This document shows positions 59,142 to 64,000 of a stretch of 64,000 bases of DNA, piece after piece. Every line of letters starts with the position of its first letter. Position 1 is the first letter of the stretch. The DNA is from Bradyrhizobium sp. CCGB01 (GTDB lineage Bacteria > Pseudomonadota > Alphaproteobacteria > Rhizobiales > Xanthobacteraceae). Both the position numbers and the translations under genes were made by a program. The stretch covers positions 1,550,001 through 1,614,000 of the forward strand of contig NZ_JANADK010000001.1 of NCBI RefSeq assembly GCF_024199795.1. The letters are read 5' to 3'. The notes under the pieces were generated by a model, which was not told the DNA's origin, ran no database searches, and was given only the letters and a program-made list of their open reading frames with translations.

Positions 59142-59225
59142 ATGAACAATAGCCATAGGGAACTGTTCGCGATTAGCGCTACCGTCATTGTGGCGGCGGG
59201 CGCCTTTTCGCCATTCGGTTTCTAG
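59142..59225 (+). CDS. possible 27-residue peptide
   Basis: ATG 59142 opens MNNSHRELFAISATVIVAAG and stops at TAG; it is hydrophobic at the end. It is followed by the terminator at 59247-59270. A longer start at 59043 is possible. Translation is unproven. Confidence 0.25.
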   Translation: MNNSHRELFAISATVIVAAGAFSPFGF

Positions 59226-59246
59226 CGGGTTTCACGGCTAGATCGA

Positions 59247-59271
59247 CGGGGGTTTTGCACCCCCGCATTTT
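59247..59271 (+). terminator. rho-independent-type terminator
   Basis: CGGGGG-TTTTGCA-CCCCCG hairpin followed by CATTTTCTC, 21 bases after the stop at 59225. It would end the transcript of the small plus-strand genes from 58270. Confidence 0.65.
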
Positions 59272-59317
59272 CTCAGGTGCGCCGCGCTTTCGCTGCGGCC
59301 TTTTCGTTAAACGCGGA

Positions 59318-59521
59318 TCAACCGATGCGTAGATTTTCGGCCGAGTCTTTTCCGCAATTGTTCACGACGTCGAAGCTAACCTTGGCTCCCTCTGCGAGCG
59401 AGGTGAAGCCGGCTTTCTCAACTGCCGAGATGTGAACAAAGACGTCCTTGCCGCCCGAATCCGGTTGAATGAACCCGTAGCCCTTCGCCGGGTTGCACCA
59501 CTTCACTGTCCCCATAGCCAC
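59318..59521 (-). CDS. cspA: cold-shock protein (CspA family)
   Basis: A 67-residue OB-fold RNA chaperone with RNP1 KGYGFIQ and RNP2 VFVHIS. Cold-shock proteins melt RNA structure. The first motif reads [14 protein letters not shown], with Cys where most CspA proteins have Phe (KWFN). I take a GTG at 59521 as start, because GGAGAAG lies 8 bases before it and it gives the usual MAMGTVKW N-terminus; an ATG at 59515 is the alternative. Isolated in the island. Confidence 0.88.
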   Translation of the reverse strand: MAMGTVKWCNPAKGYGFIQPDSGGKDVFVHISAVEKAGFTSLAEGAKVSFDVVNNCGKDSAENLRIG

Positions 59522-59936
59522 TTTAACTTCTCCATTTTTCAAAAACCAAAGCTAGTGCGCGAATTTCGCCGAAAGAAAGGCTGGCAGGCGGGCGTCGCGG
59601 CCGTGGTGATGCACGTGACGGTTTAGGTATTCCCTGCCGGGTCGATCGGTCCAGCCGATAGTGTTGATGTGAATCGTTGTGGTCGCCGCGCTGGCACGCT
59701 TGCGCACCCGCCCGGGGGTGTCTGTTGAACAGGCCCGGCGGCCTGATGGCGGTCGCCGGCCTGTAGTTCGCGTTTACCCTACCGCTAAAGCCTAATTTCC
59801 CGCTTCGATTGCGCCATACGGCGGCTCGGCTACGCTGTCATAGCCGGATGAGTTGCCCTGTCCGGTTCAGCATGGCGGAGCCGACGCGCCATCATATTCG
59901 GCGCGTCGGCTTCGTTTTCCCCATGGGAGATCAGCG
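59522..59936. other. intergenic stretch holding a strong hairpin
   Basis: No gene is convincing. A perfect 11-base stem (59880-59910) near the right end is listed separately. The unexplained part is about 300 bases, long enough for a small RNA, but I see no family. Confidence 0.4.
59880..59919 (+). terminator. perfect 11-bp hairpin with T-rich tail
   Basis: GCCGACGCGCC and GGCGCGTCGGC flank a 9-base loop and are followed by TTCGTTTTCC. It has the form of a plus-strand terminator, yet no plus-strand gene ends just before it. Confidence 0.6.
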
Positions 59937-60041
59937 GTGTGGCCCTACGGAATCGTGGCGCTATGCGTTGCGCTCGTGATCGTCGGAGCTTTTGCACTCC
60001 TTTTTCTCAGCTTCGATTTTCCGGACGAGCCCAAGGCCTAA
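59937..60041 (+). CDS. 34-residue membrane peptide
   Basis: GTG 59937 with GGGAGA 6 bases upstream opens a frame with one membrane helix (YGIVALCVALVIVGAFALLF) and a short acidic tail ending PDEPKA. The composition is natural for a small membrane protein. A longer start at 59853 is possible but would read through the hairpin. Function unknown. Confidence 0.45.
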   Translation: MWPYGIVALCVALVIVGAFALLFLSFDFPDEPKA

Positions 60042-60078
60042 GTTTGTAGCGAGGCGCGCATCGCTTCCGGCGATCTAA

Positions 60079-60731
60079 TTAGCCGAAGAGGCTGGTGACG
60101 TCGGTTGTGCCGGAGACCGTTCCGGGGAAGAACGTAGCCAATGCGCCGGTACCGGCGGTGCCGGAACATTGCGCGATAGCGTGCCGCTGTCCGGTGACGG
60201 TAAACCCACCTAACGCGAAGGTCATGCTCGGGCATTCGCAGTAGCCGAACCGACGCGCTGTGAACGTTGCCCCGCTGTACGTGACATTCGCACCAAAGGT
60301 GAAGGTCGAACTGCCGGTGGTGAGCTTTGCCGCGCCATCCCCAACGAGGAAGAGTCCGATCCCGCCAGTCAGCACCTTGTGATTTATCCTGGCACAAGTC
60401 AGCTGTCCGCCCCTGTTCGCATAGATCCGGAAAGTCGCGGTCGATCCGTTGTACTCCACGTTCTCGAGGGTGACGCTCGTTGCCGACGACATGGCAACAT
60501 CCTGAGCCGTCGACGACTGTACACGAGCGCCTGAGACCGTGAACCTTCCACCGACTGCGGTCGTAGGAAGGGCCGCGCCAGCCGTACTTATGACGACGCT
60601 CGACGGGCTGGCGTTGTTACCTTGGAAAGTGACCGTTCCAGAATCCAGATAGCTTTTCAGGACGATCGCGGCATATGTGCCGTTCGCAACGTTAACGACA
60701 GATAGGTGTGCCCCTTGACATTATTGCGTTC
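60079..60731 (-). pseudogene. 5'-truncated beta-rich surface or phage tail-type protein
   Basis: The frame is open from a TAA near 60731 to the stop at 60079. An ATG at 60492 exists, but about 80 residues upstream (YAAIVLKSYLDSGTVTFQGN and ISTAGAALPTTAVGGRFTVS) are of the same Gly/Thr/Ser beta-repeat type with no start codon, so the coding region seems cut at its 5' end. The rest (GGQLTCARINHKVLTGGIGL; ARRFGYCECPSMTFALGGFT) resembles the parallel beta-helix style of tail spikes and adhesins, by composition only. Confidence 0.55.
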
Positions 60732-62162
60732 GACGTGCGGCGGCAACTTGCGCGGCGTCACGTCCACCCTCATTCATTGCGGCAAGCTCATCCGATTGAT
60801 CGCCCACATGTGGCAATGCATCTGCGGCCGCGTCCAGCTCACGAACCTACCAGGCGCGGCGTCGATCGCTAAGGATCCGAGGAGGCGGCATCTGGTCGAC
60901 CATCTCGTCGAAAGTATTCGGCAGCAGCCTCGCGGTTGATGAAACGCGGCGCCAGCGATGGCGGAAGGGCGCTCTATCGTGGCAAAGTCTGTGGATCCGT
61001 AGGAGCCGATCGAGCACCTAACAGCTCGTACGCGTCGGGTGACGTCAGTGACGGCGCCCTGTGTGAATGAATGCACGCCGCGCGACACAGCTCGAAGGTC
61101 TCCATCTGGGCGCCCGGCCGGCCAAGCCACAGCGCGGTCGTGGTTCCGAAAATTCGCAAACCGAGGCCCAGATGAAGTTCGGGGAAATGGTTTTCGCAAC
61201 TACCCGTTGGCCGATGTCATCGGTGGTTCTCGCTGGCTGATCAAAACCGTAGCCCGTGCAAGACGGACAGCCGGGGGGTGATCACGCGCGAGAACGTCCA
61301 ACGCTTTTGGGCTCACGCCTTGGACAGCGCGTTCGCCCCGGCCCTTGTGGCCAATGATCTTTGCAGGTGTGTTGATGGGCACGAGAATTCGATATGTGAA
61401 ACGTTCCTGTCGCGTGCATCGATAACCAGTCTTGGTAGGTGGATCAGCCGCAAAGTGTGGCATGTTGCTATCGGAGTCACCCATGTATCGCCGCTCAGTC
61501 ATGAAAATCCTTCGGTCCGATAACGACATCTAGAACATATCAACCGAGAGGCGCTCGTAGAAATCACCGGGCTGGGGCGCTTGTTTGTAAGGCTCCGCGC
61601 GTTGTTGAGATCGCGCGACCTGCGCAACTCCGCGCTCTGGCCCTGGAACAGAAGTTGAATTGTCGGCTACTTCCAACAGGAACCGACTCAAAAGAGAGAT
61701 TAATCCGTCTCGCAGATCGGGTTGATAGACGTAAGGACAAGTCGATTCTTTATCTTACCCAACTTGGTCCAGACAAACTCGTTGCTGCCGTCAAATGCGG
61801 TTCGATTGTTAGAGGTCCACCTCGCCGAGCCAAGCGATCACGATCGGCCCGGCGGATGCGCCGTTCATAACGGGGGCGGTACGTTTGTGATCTTTAGCCC
61901 AGCTCATTGGCTTCAGGCTGAGGTGCCCGCGCTAACTTGCGTAACCCGCGCGTAAGGTAGCTAGTTTGTTTTCGGGCGGTGGTTCACCCCGTGGTCGAAG
62001 GATTCTCTGGTCAAACTTTCCATAGCAGCTGGCACTTGCGGGTCTATCGGTCGGATCACCCCTGAATGGGAGTGACGGGCGCCCAAGCCTCAAATGAGCT
62101 TGAATCGGTCGTGGCGTCAAGTTGTACACGACTCCGGAGGCATATCCACGAAGTGTAGACAA
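60732..62162. other. 1.4 kb without a recognisable gene
   Basis: Many short frames exist on both strands, but none has a domain, natural composition and a ribosome binding site together. It is probably decayed DNA of the island. I see no tRNA-like, CRISPR-like or tandem-repeat structure. Confidence 0.5.
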
Positions 62163-62669
62163 ATGAAGAATCCCTCTCTCGGTGTTATACTATGTTTCGT
62201 TTTGATTTTGCTTGGCCTGAATGGGATTGCGCTCGCGGATTCAACGCGGCGCTACGATTGCACGATAGACGGAACCGATCGAGAGCCGATAGGCGATCGG
62301 AATGGGCACATTATTGTCAGCCTTCAATACACCTGTCGCGTCGCGGACGGTCTGTTGAAGGACGCGAGAATTTCGGGACTGTCGGTCAGCGAATGGGACA
62401 GTGAGAATGGAAAGTACTTGGCTTCTCTTGACGTTCATCGCGCGCGCGACGGATTTGCGATTGGCCAACTTTTGGAGGGGGGCGCCTCCTCTGTCATAGA
62501 GGACAACAGGGCTGGCATCGCAGCTTCCGGCAAGACGGTATTCAAGTTCGCATCCGGCTCGTTGACGGCTCTCTCAGGAAGGACCGTGAACTTTACGACC
62601 AAGCCCCTCGGTTCTCGTCGATTCGAGATGGAGTTCACAGATTGGCCTGAAGCTACTCAACCGAAATGA
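62163..62669 (+). CDS. secreted hypothetical protein
   Basis: A 168-residue protein with a signal peptide (VILCFVLILLGLNGIALA, cut before DSTRRYD) and two Cys in the first third of the mature part. The fold looks beta-rich (DGFAIGQLLEGGASSVIEDN; KTVFKFASGSLTALSGRTVN). ATG 62163 is chosen because it starts the signal peptide. The gene looks intact but stands alone. Confidence 0.65.
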   Translation: MKNPSLGVILCFVLILLGLNGIALADSTRRYDCTIDGTDREPIGDRNGHIIVSLQYTCRVADGLLKDARISGLSVSEWDSENGKYLASLDVHRARDGFAIGQLLEGGASSVIEDNRAGIAASGKTVFKFASGSLTALSGRTVNFTTKPLGSRRFEMEFTDWPEATQPK

Positions 62670-63008
62670 CTCCCGACGCCGATCACCTCATTTCCGTCCC
62701 TTTAACCGTGTTCCTTGCGATATTGCCTTGCTCGAATGCCGGAATGTGCCGTAAAACGTGCTTCCCACACGAAGGACACAGACTATGTCGGAAGTCTTAT
62801 GGCGACATGATGGGATGCATTCTGGCCGGTTCATCGTCGGCGGCATCGGATCGGTCCGAAGCGCCGGTTCTCGATCCTGAGACTTTTGCGTGAAGGGTTG
62901 CGGCCAGGCGCTTGGAAGGCACCGCCCTTATCTAGTACTTGCATTGGGGCTGCATGAATTTTGCTTTCCTGCCGTTGCATCGTAGATCTTCGCATAACAA
63001 CTGAAATT
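62670..63008. other. intergenic stretch without clear gene
   Basis: 339 bases between converging genes; I see only short unsupported frames. Confidence 0.4.
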
Positions 63009-63401
63009 CTAGCCACCGACTTCTATGTAGGTTTCGACGCCATGGGCTTGTGGGTCGGCGATGACCCTTTTCAGATTCTGGAAATCGACTTTCGGATCTC
63101 TGGTCTCCCTGGAGACAGTCTTGGTTGTGCCATCGCTGGTACAGGTATAACCAAAAAGTCTCGTGCAGGTCAGATCGTTCGATGTGTATTTGGTCAAACT
63201 GGGCTGCACGAATGTCAGCACGAGGCTGTTGAAGTTTGCCTGCTCGTGCTCGATCTTTTCGCGGAGCTCTTCGAGATTCTCCAGGCTCGCGTAGCTCTGC
63301 ACCGGAAAATTGTGGGCTCTGCCAGCCCATTTCCTGCCAGGAAAAATGCAAGTGTGGTCGACAACAAAGCCAGGCGGCAATGTTGTGCTGCCGCTAGACA
63401 T
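63009..63401 (-). CDS. hypothetical protein
   Basis: The 130-residue product (MSSGSTTLPPGFVVDHTCIF) has three cysteines and a helical middle part (NLEELREKIEHEQANFNSLV). AAGGAAATAGA before ATG 63401 is a good ribosome binding site; a GTG-type start six codons upstream is less likely. No domain recognised; no signal peptide. Confidence 0.6.
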   Translation of the reverse strand: MSSGSTTLPPGFVVDHTCIFPGRKWAGRAHNFPVQSYASLENLEELREKIEHEQANFNSLVLTFVQPSLTKYTSNDLTCTRLFGYTCTSDGTTKTVSRETRDPKVDFQNLKRVIADPQAHGVETYIEVGG

Positions 63402-63795
63402 TCTATTTCCTTTCGACAAGATCAGCGCTGTCCCGCTATCAAACGTCGAAACCCGCCATTATGGCAAGCTTATGCACCTCTTCAGCTTCGGCAGAGAAAT
63501 GCTCGACGCAACTGTTGGCGAGGAAGAAGCTTTCCCGAAACGCTCGCATTGGCGCTCGTAGGGGGCGAGATGCTGGTCGGAGTACGAGTGTTGCTTTAGA
63601 TGCTGGAGTCCGCTGCCGATGCTATCACAGGTCGCTCGATACTGGCGATGTTATAGCATAATCGAACACCGCAACGACGTTCGTCGTGGCTAAGCGCTTG
63701 GGCGGGCGTTCCGATCGCAGCGGCGCTGACGATGGACCCCTGACGACCGCCTGACGGCGCGACAAAATTGTCGGATGTTTTGCGCAACTGCGAAG
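63402..63795. other. intergenic stretch without clear gene
   Basis: No supported frame, repeat or RNA gene is seen. Confidence 0.4.
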
Positions 63796-64000
63796 TCAGT
63801 CTTTCACCACGACTAGCCGCGGCAATGCGCCGTTGATCCGATTGATCAGCGTAGCGACTTCAGCGAAATAGCGGTCTACCGCGCTGCGGGCGGTCGTGCC
63901 GGGGGGATGGAAGCTCAGAAAGATTCCTTCATGTGACCGGCTGATCCACACGTATACGTCGTTCGGCTCGGCGCTGTGGCTTATAAAAAATCTTGTCCGC
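63796..64000 (-). CDS. partial hypothetical protein, 5' end outside window
   Basis: On the minus strand the frame is open from the right edge to TGA at 63796-63798. The last 67 residues read RFFISHSAEPNDVYVWISRS, then HPPGTTARSAVDRYFAEVAT, ending LPRLVVVKD. The composition is natural and so a real gene is likely; the family cannot be told from this end alone. Confidence 0.5.
   Translation of the reverse strand, partial: RTRFFISHSAEPNDVYVWISRSHEGIFLSFHPPGTTARSAVDRYFAEVATLINRINGALPRLVVVKD

Noticed and set aside
60774..61529. Minus-strand frames of 141 and 109 codons in the gene-free stretch
   Set aside because: Arg/Ser-rich, no ribosome binding site, no domain and different frames overlapping each other.
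63596..63787. Minus-strand 63-codon frame near the right edge
   Set aside because: No ribosome binding site or motif; composition not natural.

Overview
The window looks like a chromosome segment of Bradyrhizobium or a very close relative in the Nitrobacteraceae. The evidence is very high GC, alphaproteobacterial flagellar control genes (flbD, sciP), a periplasmic nitrate reductase operon napEDABC behind a FixK2/FNR-type box, sulfonate-use genes, and many of the extragenic palindromic repeats usual in that group. The species is an inference; no rRNA is present.

Core part (1 to about 49,260). A 5'-cut AAA/TPR regulator is followed by a hypothetical gene with a Lys/Gly tail and its partner methyltransferase, an EamA exporter, purA, a one-pass membrane protein, two small Cys-rich secreted paralogues, DUF5413, DUF4112 and DUF3309 proteins, msrB and msrA, a secreted TPR-caspase protein, a RecD-like helicase, and napEDABC on the minus strand (15,977-20,150). 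Next come a luciferase-like monooxygenase, a LuxR regulator, small hypotheticals, an NAD(P)-binding protein and a cytochrome P450. A sulfonate module reads ssuA-ssuA-ssuD-ssuC-ssuB-flavin reductase (28,756-34,135): two binding proteins, the permease and ATPase import sulfonates, SsuD cleaves them with FMNH2, and the reductase probably supplies the FMNH2. After an M20 peptidase, a haloperoxidase-like protein and a GYD protein comes a minus-strand flagellar block: fliF-fliG-fliH-fliN-flbD, then sciP, and fliK-flgD. mnmA and a pmtA-like methyltransferase close the core part.

Island part (about 49,264 to the right edge). A tRNA-Met(CAU) gene carries at its 3' end a serine recombinase whose reading frame ends inside the tRNA, the signature of a tRNA-targeted integrative element. 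Behind it lies a second serine recombinase with two frameshifts, both at TTTTGG tracts, whose 3' end overlaps a tRNA 3'-half remnant. Then follow broken conjugation-type genes (a TraD/VirD4-like coupling protein, a LysM-like protein), DUF3085, a shattered DEAD-like helicase beside an 11-bp perfect inverted repeat, DUF3892, a cold-shock protein, a 5'-truncated beta-rich protein, 1.4 kb with no recognisable gene, and a few secreted or orphan proteins. The island looks like layered insertion followed by decay.

I did not find a clear new defence or CRISPR-like system. The best leads are the paired tRNA-targeting recombinases with their matching TTTTGG frameshifts, the Lys-tail protein with its own methyltransferase, a possible leader peptide before ssu, and several small ORFs and palindromes in the island.
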